DNA from: Rikenellaceae bacterium
GTDB taxonomy: Bacteria > Bacteroidota > Bacteroidia > Bacteroidales > Rikenellaceae
Reading direction: 5' to 3'
Assembly (NCBI GenBank): GCA_015059875.1
Contig: SUZQ01000007.1
Coordinates: forward strand, 1 to 54,816
Length of the DNA stretch: 54,816 bases
Shown: piece by piece, positions 32,650 to 40,478 of the stretch
How the letters are laid out: every line of letters begins with the position of its first letter
Position numbering within the stretch: position 1 is the stretch's first letter
Notes under the pieces: model-generated
Database searches by the model: none
What the model was told of the DNA's origin: nothing
The model's input: only the letters and a program-made list of their open reading frames with translations
Position numbers and translations under genes: made by a program

Positions 32650-33207
32650 TTATACGGTCATAATCTCCTTCTCTTTCTTCTCGAAAGCAGCGTCGATAGC
32701 CTTGTTGAACTTCTCGACAATCTTCTGAATCTGTGCTTCGCCATCCTTGCCCTCATCCTCAGGCATACCATCCTTTACAGCCTTCTTGAACGCCTCGACA
32801 GCATCGCGGCGAGCATTACGCAACGAGATACGCGCATTCTCTGCCTCAGCCTTCGACTGCTTTACAAGCTCCTTACGACGCTCCTCGGTAAGAGGTGGCA
32901 TCGAAAGACGGATGCTCTCGCCATTGTTCGATGGTGTAAGACCAATATTCGAGTCGATAATTGCCTTCTCGATCATACGAATCATATTCTTATCCCAAGG
33001 TTGGATAAGGATAGTCTTTGCATCGGGTACAGTAACACTTGCTACGCCCGAAACAGGAGTCTGCGAGCCGTAGTAATCTACGAATACGCCATTCAACACA
33101 TTTACCGAAGCCTTACCTGCACGAATGTTCGACAAGGTCTCCTCCAAGAAATCAACCGCCTTCTGCATACGGTTGGTTGCATCATTAAGAATTGTTTTAG
33201 TATCCAT
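32650..33207 (-). CDS. frr: Ribosome recycling factor
   Basis: 185 residues, exactly the normal size. It splits the post-termination ribosome with EF-G. Start METKTILNDATNRM-type (MDTKTILNDATNRMQKAVDF) and end EKEIMTV are typical; the conserved LSNIRAGKASVNVLNGVFVDYYG and SMPPLTEERRKELVKQSKAEAE (split helices) are intact. It lies 8 nt after the thioredoxin-like gene. The usual neighbour pyrH is one gene further upstream. Confidence 0.97.
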   Translation of the reverse strand: MDTKTILNDATNRMQKAVDFLEETLSNIRAGKASVNVLNGVFVDYYGSQTPVSGVASVTVPDAKTILIQPWDKNMIRMIEKAIIDSNIGLTPSNNGESIRLSMPPLTEERRKELVKQSKAEAENARISLRNARRDAVEAFKKAVKDGMPEDEGKDGEAQIQKIVEKFNKAIDAAFEKKEKEIMTV

Positions 33208-33215
33208 ACTCTCTT

Positions 33216-33797
33216 CTATTTTTTGATTGTCTTTTCTATTAATTTCACCAACTCAGCGAACTCCACCTCGTCGTAGCCCACACTCGCCTTAACTACGCGA
33301 CCACTCTTATCGATAAGGAAGTTTCGCGGAATATAGGTCTGCGCATACAACTTATAGACGCTGCTGTCGGTATCGAGTCCCATCGGGAACGAGTAGCCCA
33401 TCTTCTCGCGGAAGGTGGCAACGGTTTCGCGCTTCTCGCCACGCGACACAGGCAGAAAGACAAATGGCTCGCCCTTGAACTTTTCGATTATATCCTTCTC
33501 CACTCGCGCCAACTCCGCACGGCAAGGAGGACACCATGTTGCCCAAAAATTCAGCAACACAACCTTACCCCTCAAATCGGAGAGTTTAACCTTCGAGCCA
33601 TCGAACATCTCCACCTCAAAATCGGGAGCTTTGGCTCCATCCTTTACAATTGTAGCCTCTTCAGGCGTAGGGCGTTTATCCTGCGCTTTGGCGGTAAATA
33701 ATCCACCAAACAGAAGGGCTGCACAGAGTACAATGGCGAGGATAGCCATTACAACCATACTCAAAGTACTCTTCTTTTGATATCTTCTTCGTGTCAT
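33216..33797 (-). CDS. TlpA-family thioredoxin-like protein, membrane-anchored
   Basis: 193 residues. An N-terminal basic start (MTRRRYQKK) and one hydrophobic segment (about 13-33) act as an anchor or uncleaved signal, so the thioredoxin domain faces the periplasm. The redox site is clear: LLNFWATWCPPCRAEL, followed by FVFLPVSRGEKRETV and the cis-proline region TYIPRNFLIDKSG. TlpA/ResA-like proteins reduce disulfides, often for cytochrome c or cofactor assembly. Here it sits between pyrH (45 nt upstream) and frr (8 nt downstream), two genes that are usually adjacent. Its link to either is unclear. Redox function is confident; the target is not. Confidence 0.9.
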   Translation of the reverse strand: MTRRRYQKKSTLSMVVMAILAIVLCAALLFGGLFTAKAQDKRPTPEEATIVKDGAKAPDFEVEMFDGSKVKLSDLRGKVVLLNFWATWCPPCRAELARVEKDIIEKFKGEPFVFLPVSRGEKRETVATFREKMGYSFPMGLDTDSSVYKLYAQTYIPRNFLIDKSGRVVKASVGYDEVEFAELVKLIEKTIKK

Positions 33798-33811
33798 AAT
33801 TTTGCTTTTTT

Positions 33812-33847
33812 AATTGTCAATTGTCAATTATTCAATTGTCAATTATT
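33812..33847. repeat. Heptamer tandem repeat (AATTGTC type)
   Basis: AATTGTC, AATTGTC, AATTATTC, AATTGTC, AATTATT. The last unit runs over the pyrH stop codon (33843-33845), and the array fills most of the pyrH to thioredoxin-like gap. Confidence 0.8.
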
Positions 33848-34550
33848 TATGTACCAGTGTTCCGATATTCTCGCCCGTCAATACCTTCATCAAGTTGCCC
33901 GGAGTATCCATATCGAAAACGATGATATTCAACCCGTTCTCCTTGCAGAGCGTAAAGGCTGTCATATCCATAATCTTCAAATTTCGTGCATAAATCTCGT
34001 CGAAGGAGATCTCGTCAAACTTCGTTGCAGTAGGATCTTTCTCTGGATCTGCGGTATATACACCATCCACGCGAGTACCCTTGAAGAAGCCGTCAGCCTC
34101 AATCTCAATACCACGCAAAGCCGAAGCCGAGTCGGTCGAGAAGTATGGGTTGGAAGTTCCGCCGCCGATAATCACGACATAACCATCACGCAAATACTCC
34201 AAAGCCTTATCCTTCGAGTAGTACTCGCCGATAGGCTCCATTCGGATAGAGGTCAAAACCTTACACTTTACCCCCTCATCTACCAACACCGCCTGCAGTG
34301 CCAACGAGTTGATAATGGTTGCAAGCATTCCCATCTGGTCGCCCTTCACACGGTCAAAACCGCGCTTTGCGCCCTGCAAACCTCGGAAGATATTTCCTCC
34401 GCCGATAACGATGCCAATCTCTGTACCAAGAGCCTGAGCCTCCTTAATCTGCTGGGCATAGACGCGAGCCTGCTCCATTGAGATGCCATACTTCTGTTCG
34501 CCCTGAAGCGACTCACCACTTAATTTGAGAAGGATTCTTTTGTATTTCAT
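33843..34550 (-). CDS. pyrH: UMP kinase
   Basis: 235 residues, the standard size. It phosphorylates UMP to UDP in pyrimidine synthesis and works as a hexamer. The amino-acid-kinase fold is clear: start YKRILLKLSGESLQGEQKYG, glycine loop IVIGGGNIFRG, DGYVVIIGGGTSNPYFSTD, and VYTADPEKDPTATKFDEIS. It is first in a likely transcript with the thioredoxin-like gene, frr and the phosphoesterase. A -7 box TATATTTG lies at 34621-34628 (minus strand). Confidence 0.97.
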   Translation of the reverse strand: MKYKRILLKLSGESLQGEQKYGISMEQARVYAQQIKEAQALGTEIGIVIGGGNIFRGLQGAKRGFDRVKGDQMGMLATIINSLALQAVLVDEGVKCKVLTSIRMEPIGEYYSKDKALEYLRDGYVVIIGGGTSNPYFSTDSASALRGIEIEADGFFKGTRVDGVYTADPEKDPTATKFDEISFDEIYARNLKIMDMTAFTLCKENGLNIIVFDMDTPGNLMKVLTGENIGTLVHK

Positions 34551-34620
34551 AATCTACTTTTTTATTTTTCGTGCGTAGTTCTAAATTGTGCCAAAAACAT
34601 AGTTCGGCAATTTCTCACTA

Positions 34621-34628
34621 CAAATATA
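34621..34628 (-). promoter_or_regulatory. Probable -7 box of the pyrH transcript
   Basis: TATATTTG on the minus strand, about 70 nt upstream of the pyrH start. No full -33 TTTG at the right spacing. A weak hairpin (AAATTG/CAATTT region, 34583-34613) lies in the leader. Confidence 0.5.
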
Positions 34629-34714
34629 GAAATAAATTTCGGAAAATTTGCAACTTTTTCTCACTTTGTATCTGCGCTACAAATTCGGGGCGACTTTTTC
34701 ATCGCACCGCCCCG

Positions 34715-35620
34715 CTACTCTTTATCGTACGACAGTCTATTTTCGTCACGAAACTGACGCGGTGTCACACCCTCAATTTTGCGAAATAGCGTGGAGAATT
34801 GACCAACACTCTCAAAACCCAATGCGTAGGCGGTCTCACTGATGGTCTGGTGTTCGGAGATGAGCATCTCCTTGGCTCGGCTTGTCAGCAGGCGAGCAAT
34901 ATATTGCGCAGGAGCAATCCCCGTAACGCGCTTGAACGACTGCCGAAACCACGAATAACCCACTCCGAGCGCGTTGGCAATCTCCTCAGCGTGGAGCGAG
35001 TGATGCACCCTCTCACGCATCAGTTGCCGAGCCTCGTTGATAATATCTTCGGTGCGATTTGAGCCGTCACGCGAATTGCGGTTCTTGTAGAGAATATGCC
35101 CCAATATATGCATCACTATTCCCGCCAATAGCTGCTGACAACCAATCTTCTCCTTCTCGGCAAGCCGTATTGCATCGCGATAAAGCGCGACAAGCGAGTT
35201 GCTCAAACCAATCTTTATCAGAGCCTCTTTTGGCGAGAGAAATTCGGACGAAAGCAGCCCTTCAACCTGCTTACCTCGGAAGCCAATCCAGAACTCGTGC
35301 CACCCCTGCTGCTGATTTGGTGCGTAGCTGTGTTGCTCACCCGGAAAGAGAAGAATAACCGTTCCCGACTCGACGACTTGGTGTGGCATCGACTGCGACT
35401 CGAAATATCCGCTACCCTCGGTGATGTAGACTATCTGAAATTCGTCGAGTACACGACCATTTTGCGGCTTGAAATCGTAGGTTTCGGGGTGCTGCATCGC
35501 GGGGTAGCAGGCGTTCGGCTCGATGGTCTGTGTGCCGACTGTCGTAACAACCAATCCCCACTCCTCGTCGTGTGGGCCGATTGTGAGATATTTGAGTGAA
35601 TTGCCAACAAAGTCTGCCAT
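34715..35620 (-). CDS. AraC family transcriptional regulator, putative rhamnose regulator
   Basis: 301 residues. The N-terminal two-thirds is a cupin-like sugar-binding domain (VYITEGSGYFESQSMPHQVVESGTVILLFPGEQHSYAPN is its core). The C-terminal AraC DNA-binding domain has two helix-turn-helix units: HAEEIANALGVGYSWFRQSFK and ISETAYALGFESVGQFSTLFRK, then GVTPRQFRDE. It is divergent from rhaB with a shared 100-bp control region. From established knowledge, rhamnose operons in E. coli and Bacteroides are activated by AraC-type RhaS/RhaR proteins, so this is the probable activator responding to rhamnose; that assignment is inference. The rhaR symbol is not used because the effector is unproven. 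Confidence 0.88.
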   Translation of the reverse strand: MADFVGNSLKYLTIGPHDEEWGLVVTTVGTQTIEPNACYPAMQHPETYDFKPQNGRVLDEFQIVYITEGSGYFESQSMPHQVVESGTVILLFPGEQHSYAPNQQQGWHEFWIGFRGKQVEGLLSSEFLSPKEALIKIGLSNSLVALYRDAIRLAEKEKIGCQQLLAGIVMHILGHILYKNRNSRDGSNRTEDIINEARQLMRERVHHSLHAEEIANALGVGYSWFRQSFKRVTGIAPAQYIARLLTSRAKEMLISEHQTISETAYALGFESVGQFSTLFRKIEGVTPRQFRDENRLSYDKE

Positions 35621-35626
35621 ACCGTG

Positions 35627-35690
35627 TCAAATTTGAAAGATTTAATATCATTTTTGATATTCAAAGTTAGCAAATATATTTCTAATTTTG
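35627..35690. promoter_or_regulatory. Divergent control region of the rha locus
   Basis: Two overlapping promoters face away from each other: the -7 TAATTTTG for rhaB on plus (35683-35690) and TATATTTG for the AraC gene on minus (35671-35678). Upstream are symmetrical sites: TCAAATTTGA (35627-35636), AATATCA/TGATATT (35644-35661) and TTTGA/TCAAA (35653-35665). These are candidate AraC-type operators. No consensus -33 for rhaB was found at normal spacing, which fits an activator-dependent promoter. Confidence 0.6.
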
Positions 35691-35720
35691 CAATAGTAAA
35701 GCTGAAAAATCCTTAAAACT

Positions 35721-37190
35721 ATGAAGATTTATAACTTTTTAGCCTTTGATTTGGGAGCTACAAGCGGTCGTTCTGTCATCGGAACACTGCGAGATGGCAA
35801 AATTGAAACACGCGAATTAACCCGCTTTCCAAACGGAATTATTGAGTTGCACGGAAAGTTCTATTGGAATCTTCTCGGACTCTACGAACACCTCAAGGAG
35901 GGGCTCGTCGCGTGCGCCAAGGAGGGCATCACTCCCGACTCAATCGGCATCGACACTTGGGGTGTAGATGTAGTACCAATTGGCAAAGATGGCTCAATAC
36001 TCGGAATGCCACGCGCCTACCGCGATCCGTACACGAATGATGCCCCCGAAAGATACTTCGAGATCGTTCCTCGCGAGGAGGTCTACGATAAGACGGGTAT
36101 TCAGATAATGAACTTCAACACGCTGTTCCAAATCTTTGCTGCTGTAAAGGAGGGTTACACTCCGATTGTCAAGGCGGAGAAGCTGCTCTTTATGCCCGAT
36201 GCGCTCTCCTATATGCTTACGGGCAAGCAGATTTGTGAATATACCATCGCCTCAACATCGCAGATTCTCAACCCTCGCAATGGAGAGTTCGAGAGGTCAC
36301 TTTTGGAGGCGGCTGGCGTTAGTGCAGAGATTCTCCCAAAACCTCAACTCCCAGGCTGTGTGATTGGTCAGCTGACCGACGCATTGGCAACCGAGACACG
36401 CATAGGAAAGGTGGATGTTGTGGCCGTTGCAGGACACGACACCGCTTCAGCAGTTGCAGCAGTGCCTGCCGAGAATGAGCGATTCGCCTACCTCTCGTCG
36501 GGAACTTGGTCGTTGATGGGAATCGAGACCAAGCAGCCAATCATCACCGAGGAGTCCTTCCGCCTAAACTTTACAAACGAGGGTGGTGTAGCAGGTACAA
36601 CTCGTTTCTTGAAGAACATCTGCGGAATGTGGATTTTGGAGCAGTGCCGCAAGGAGTGGGAGCGCGACGGAAAGGAGTACACCTATCCCGAAATTGTCCG
36701 TCTTGCGGGCGAGGCAGAGCCATTCGTGGCATTTATCAACCCCGACGATGCTCTCTTTGCAAACCCTGAATCGATGCTCGGTGCAATAGAGGAGTTCTGC
36801 AACCGCACGGGGCAGACTACACCACAGAGCGATGCGCAAATCATCCGCACCATATTCGAGAGTTTGGCACTCCGCTACCGCGAAGTGTTGGAGATGCTTG
36901 AGGAGATGGCTCCGTTTGCGATAGATGTACTGCACATTATCGGTGGCGGCTCGAAAAACGCACTCTTGAACCAATACACCGCAAATGCTACGGGCAAGCG
37001 CGTAGTGGCAGGCCCTTCGGAGGCTACGGCATTCGGAAATATTATGATGCAGGCGATTGGTGCAGGGGTTATCAACTCGCTCGACGAGGCTCGCGCAATA
37101 ATTCGTGCCTCAATCAAGACAGAGGAGTTCCTCCCTCAAGATAGCGAGGAGTGGAATGCAGCATACGAAAAATTTTACAACTTAAAATAA
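35721..37190 (+). CDS. rhaB: Rhamnulokinase
   Basis: 489 residues of the FGGY carbohydrate kinase family. It phosphorylates L-rhamnulose at C1. Start FLAFDLGATSGRSVIG is the phosphate-1 motif; IDTWGVDVVPIG, VAVAGHDTASAVAAVP and YLSSGTWSLMGIE follow, and HIIGGGSKNALLNQYTANATG is the C-terminal nucleotide-binding motif. Fuculokinase is the alternative, but the neighbours rhaA and rhaD decide for rhamnose. First gene of the operon; rhaA starts 13 nt after its stop. Confidence 0.95.
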   Translation: MKIYNFLAFDLGATSGRSVIGTLRDGKIETRELTRFPNGIIELHGKFYWNLLGLYEHLKEGLVACAKEGITPDSIGIDTWGVDVVPIGKDGSILGMPRAYRDPYTNDAPERYFEIVPREEVYDKTGIQIMNFNTLFQIFAAVKEGYTPIVKAEKLLFMPDALSYMLTGKQICEYTIASTSQILNPRNGEFERSLLEAAGVSAEILPKPQLPGCVIGQLTDALATETRIGKVDVVAVAGHDTASAVAAVPAENERFAYLSSGTWSLMGIETKQPIITEESFRLNFTNEGGVAGTTRFLKNICGMWILEQCRKEWERDGKEYTYPEIVRLAGEAEPFVAFINPDDALFANPESMLGAIEEFCNRTGQTTPQSDAQIIRTIFESLALRYREVLEMLEEMAPFAIDVLHIIGGGSKNALLNQYTANATGKRVVAGPSEATAFGNIMMQAIGAGVINSLDEARAIIRASIKTEEFLPQDSEEWNAAYEKFYNLK

Positions 37191-37203
37191 ATTAAATAGT
37201 ATT

Positions 37204-38454
37204 ATGAACGAAGCAAGAATTAAACAAGCTTACGATATCGCCGTTGAGCGATATGCAGAGTTGGGTATCGATGTAGAGAAGGTTCTCGATTTGATGCAGA
37301 AGGTAGAGATTTCTATGCACTGCTGGCAGGCAGACGATGTTTGCGGTTTCGAGTCGTCGGGCGATTTGACAGGTGGTATTCAGACCACAGGAAACTATCC
37401 AGGCAAGGCTCGTAATATCGAGGAGTTGCGTGCCGACATCTTGAAGGCGAAGTCGCTCCTTCCAGGAAATCAGCGTCTGAATCTCCACGAGATTTATGGC
37501 GACTTCGGTGGTCAGTTCGTAGACCGCGATGAGGTGGAGCCAAAACACTTCGAGAGCTGGATGCAGTGGGGCTTGGAGAATGGAATGAAACTCGACTTCA
37601 ACACCACATCGTTCTCGCATCCAAAGTCGGGCGACCTCTCGCTCTCGAATCCTAATCAGGAGATTCGCGACTTCTGGATTGAGCACTCGAAGCGTTGCCG
37701 TGCAATTGCCGAGGAGATGGGGCGTCGTCAGGGCGATCCTTGTATTATGAACTTGTGGGTACACGATGGTAGCAAGGATATCACCGTAAATCGCATGAAG
37801 TACCGCGAGTTGCTGAAGGATTCGTTGGATCAGATCTTCGCACAGAAGTACGACAACATGAAGGATTGCATCGAGTCGAAGGTGTTCGGTATCGGTTTGG
37901 AGAGCTACACCGTAGGCTCTAACGACTTCTACATCGGCTATGGTGCAAAGAACAATAAGATTGTAACTCTCGATACAGGTCACTTCCATCCAACAGAGAG
38001 CGTGGCCGACAAACTTTCGTCGCTGCTCTTGTATGTTCCAGAGGTTATGCTCCATGTGAGCCGTCCTGTTCGTTGGGACTCCGACCATGTAACCATTATG
38101 AATGATGAGACGCTCGATTTGATGCACGAGATTGTTCGTTGCGATGCACTCGACCGCGTACATATCGGCTTGGACTACTTCGACGCTTCGATCAACCGTA
38201 TCGGTGCTTATGTAATCGGTACACGCGCAACACAAAAGTGCTTGTTGCAGGCGTTGTTGGAGCCACTTGCACAGCTTCGCGAGTACGAGGCAAAGGGACA
38301 GGGCTTCGAGCGTTTGGCACTCCTCGAAGAGGCGAAGGCCCTTCCTTGGAATGCAGTTTGGGATATGTACTGCTTGCGCAACAATGTCCCTGTAGGCGAG
38401 GCATTTATCGCTGATGTTCAGCAGTATGAGAAAGAAGTAACCTCTAAACGCTAA
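37204..38454 (+). CDS. rhaA: L-rhamnose isomerase
   Basis: 416 residues, the normal length. It interconverts L-rhamnose and L-rhamnulose. The fold is a metal-dependent TIM barrel; GNQRLNLHEIYGDFGGQFVD and MNLWVHDGSKDITVNRMKYR are highly conserved family stretches, with metal ligands in the GLESYTVGSNDF and DTGHFHPTESV regions. Second in the operon; fucO follows immediately (ATG at 38461, 6 nt after the stop). Confidence 0.96.
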   Translation: MNEARIKQAYDIAVERYAELGIDVEKVLDLMQKVEISMHCWQADDVCGFESSGDLTGGIQTTGNYPGKARNIEELRADILKAKSLLPGNQRLNLHEIYGDFGGQFVDRDEVEPKHFESWMQWGLENGMKLDFNTTSFSHPKSGDLSLSNPNQEIRDFWIEHSKRCRAIAEEMGRRQGDPCIMNLWVHDGSKDITVNRMKYRELLKDSLDQIFAQKYDNMKDCIESKVFGIGLESYTVGSNDFYIGYGAKNNKIVTLDTGHFHPTESVADKLSSLLLYVPEVMLHVSRPVRWDSDHVTIMNDETLDLMHEIVRCDALDRVHIGLDYFDASINRIGAYVIGTRATQKCLLQALLEPLAQLREYEAKGQGFERLALLEEAKALPWNAVWDMYCLRNNVPVGEAFIADVQQYEKEVTSKR

Positions 38455-38460
38455 TTGATT

Positions 38461-39618
38461 ATGTATCGTATAGTTCTTAACGAAACCTCCTATTTTGGAG
38501 CAGGTTGTCGCTCGGTGATTGCCGAGGAGGTGGCAAAGCGCGGTTTTAAGAAGGCCTTTTTCGTAACCGACAAAGACCTTATCAAGTTCGGTGTTGCCGA
38601 GAAGATTGAGGAGGTATTGAAGGGTGCAAACATCCCTTACGAGATTTATAGCGATGTTAAGGCTAACCCTACAATCGGCAATGTTCAGCGCGGCGTAGAG
38701 GCTTACAAGGCTTCGGGCGCAGACTTTATTATTGCTTTGGGCGGAGGCTCGTCGATTGACACAGCAAAGGCGGTGGGTATCATCGTGAACAACCCTGAAT
38801 TTGCAGATGTTCGCTCGTTGGAGGGCGTAGCACCTACAAAGCATCGCGCAGTACCAACTTTCGCAATCCCTACAACGGCAGGAACTGCCGCCGAGGTGAC
38901 TATCAACTATGTTATCACCGACGAGGAGGCGAAGAAGAAGATGGTGTGCGTCGATCCTAACGATATTCCAATGTGCTCGATTATCGACTGCGAGTTGATG
39001 TACTCAATGCCGAAGGGCTTGACCGCTGCTACGGGTATGGACGCGCTCACTCACGCTATCGAGAGCTTTATCACTCCAGGCGCGTGGACTATGAGCGATA
39101 TGTTCGAGTACAAAGCTATCGAATTGGTGGCAAAGCACCTCAAGAATGCCGTTGAGAATGGCAAGGACGAGGTTGCCCGCGCAGGTATGGCCGAGGCGCA
39201 ATATATCGCAGGTATGGGCTTCTCGAATGTTGGTTTGGGCATCGTTCACTCGATGGCTCACCCACTCGGAGCGTTCTACGACACTCCGCACGGTGTAGCA
39301 AATGCACTGCTTCTTCCTTACATTATGGAGTACAACGCCGACTCTCCGTCGCGTGCCAAGTATCTCGACATCGCAAAGGCTATGGGTGTAAATACCGATG
39401 GTATGAGCGTGGACGAGGGTGTCAAGGCTGCTATTGATGCAGTTCGCTCGCTCTCGCTCTCGATTGGTATTCCGCAGCACTTGTGCGAGATTGGCGTCAA
39501 GCGCGAGGATATCCCAGAGTTGGCCGTTGCGGCATTCAACGATGTCTGCACAGGTGGCAACCCACGCCCAACCTCGGTTGAAGATATTGCAAAGTTGTAC
39601 GAAATAGCATTCGAGTAG
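38461..39618 (+). CDS. fucO: Lactaldehyde reductase, iron-dependent (FucO)
   Basis: 385 residues from the ATG at 38461 (MYRIVLNETSYFGAG); the ATG at 38455 would add only two residues and overlaps the rhaA stop. It reduces L-lactaldehyde from rhamnose to 1,2-propanediol with NADH, so that redox balance is kept without oxygen. The iron-dependent alcohol dehydrogenase signature is present: nucleotide site GGGSSIDTAKAVG, TTAGTAAEVT, and metal histidines in DALTHAIES and GIVHSMAHPLGAFYDTPHG split over two stretches. It is encoded inside the rha operon. Confidence 0.94.
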   Translation: MYRIVLNETSYFGAGCRSVIAEEVAKRGFKKAFFVTDKDLIKFGVAEKIEEVLKGANIPYEIYSDVKANPTIGNVQRGVEAYKASGADFIIALGGGSSIDTAKAVGIIVNNPEFADVRSLEGVAPTKHRAVPTFAIPTTAGTAAEVTINYVITDEEAKKKMVCVDPNDIPMCSIIDCELMYSMPKGLTAATGMDALTHAIESFITPGAWTMSDMFEYKAIELVAKHLKNAVENGKDEVARAGMAEAQYIAGMGFSNVGLGIVHSMAHPLGAFYDTPHGVANALLLPYIMEYNADSPSRAKYLDIAKAMGVNTDGMSVDEGVKAAIDAVRSLSLSIGIPQHLCEIGVKREDIPELAVAAFNDVCTGGNPRPTSVEDIAKLYEIAFE

Positions 39619-39642
39619 TCGAACATATAATAGAGAATCCCT

Positions 39643-40452
39643 ATGAAATCAGTATTGGAAAATCGCCCTGCACTTGCAGCCGAGGTTGAGAAGGTAGCCG
39701 AAGTAGCTGGCTACTTATGGCAAAAGGGTTGGGCAGAGCGTAACGGTGGAAATATCACCGTAAATATCACCGAGTATATCGATGACGAGATTAAGTCGTT
39801 GCCTGCAATTAGCGAGGTATATCAGATTGGTGCGGTGTTGCCACACTTGAAGGGTTGCTACTTCTACTGCAAGGGCACAAATATGCGTATGCGCGACTTG
39901 GCGCGTCGTCCTATGGAGAATGGCTCAATCATCCGCATTCTCGACGACTGCGCATCGTATGTTATTATTGCAGACAATGTTGTAAAGCCGACCTCGGAGC
40001 TACCTTCGCACCTAAGCGTACATAACTACCTTATCAGCATCGGCTCGCCATATAAGGCTTCGGTACACACCCACCCAATCGAGTTGGTGGCCATGTCGCA
40101 TAGCAAGCGATTTCTTGAGAAGGATGTTGCAACAAAGTTGTTGTGGAGTATGATTCCTGAGACCAAGGCGTTCTGTCCTCGCGGTTTGGGTATCGTACCT
40201 TACACCCTCCCCGGTTCGGTGGAGTTGGCAGATGCAACCATTGCCGAGTTGGCGGACTACGATGTAGTGATGTGGGAGAAGCACGGCGTATTTGCCGTAG
40301 ATTGCGATGTGATGCAGGCTTTCGACCAGATTGATGTGTTGAACAAATCGGCACTTATCTACATTGCAGCCAAGAGTATGGGCTTCGAGCCTGAGGGTAT
40401 GAGCGATGAGCAGATGCGCGAGATGTCGGTGGCATTTAACCTTCCTAAATAA
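39643..40452 (+). CDS. rhaD: Rhamnulose-1-phosphate aldolase
   Basis: 269 residues of the class II aldolase family. It splits L-rhamnulose 1-phosphate into dihydroxyacetone phosphate and L-lactaldehyde. GWAERNGGNITVNIT at the N-terminus is the phosphate-binding region, SELPSHLSVHNYLI carries the catalytic glutamate region, and VHTHPIELVAMSH and WEKHGVFAVD supply the zinc histidines. It follows fucO by 24 nt. Confidence 0.95.
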   Translation: MKSVLENRPALAAEVEKVAEVAGYLWQKGWAERNGGNITVNITEYIDDEIKSLPAISEVYQIGAVLPHLKGCYFYCKGTNMRMRDLARRPMENGSIIRILDDCASYVIIADNVVKPTSELPSHLSVHNYLISIGSPYKASVHTHPIELVAMSHSKRFLEKDVATKLLWSMIPETKAFCPRGLGIVPYTLPGSVELADATIAELADYDVVMWEKHGVFAVDCDVMQAFDQIDVLNKSALIYIAAKSMGFEPEGMSDEQMREMSVAFNLPK

Positions 40453-40478
40453 TTAACGAACAACTAATAAAACTTAAA

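Noticed and set aside
37192..38844. A 550-codon open frame on the minus strand
   Set aside because: It is antisense to rhaA and the start of fucO, both with full family motifs. The translation is rich in Cys, His, Leu and Arg and matches no family.
38461..39618. Fucose rather than rhamnose pathway, because of FucO
   Set aside because: FucO serves both pathways, and the flanking isomerase, kinase and aldolase are clearly of the rhamnose type.
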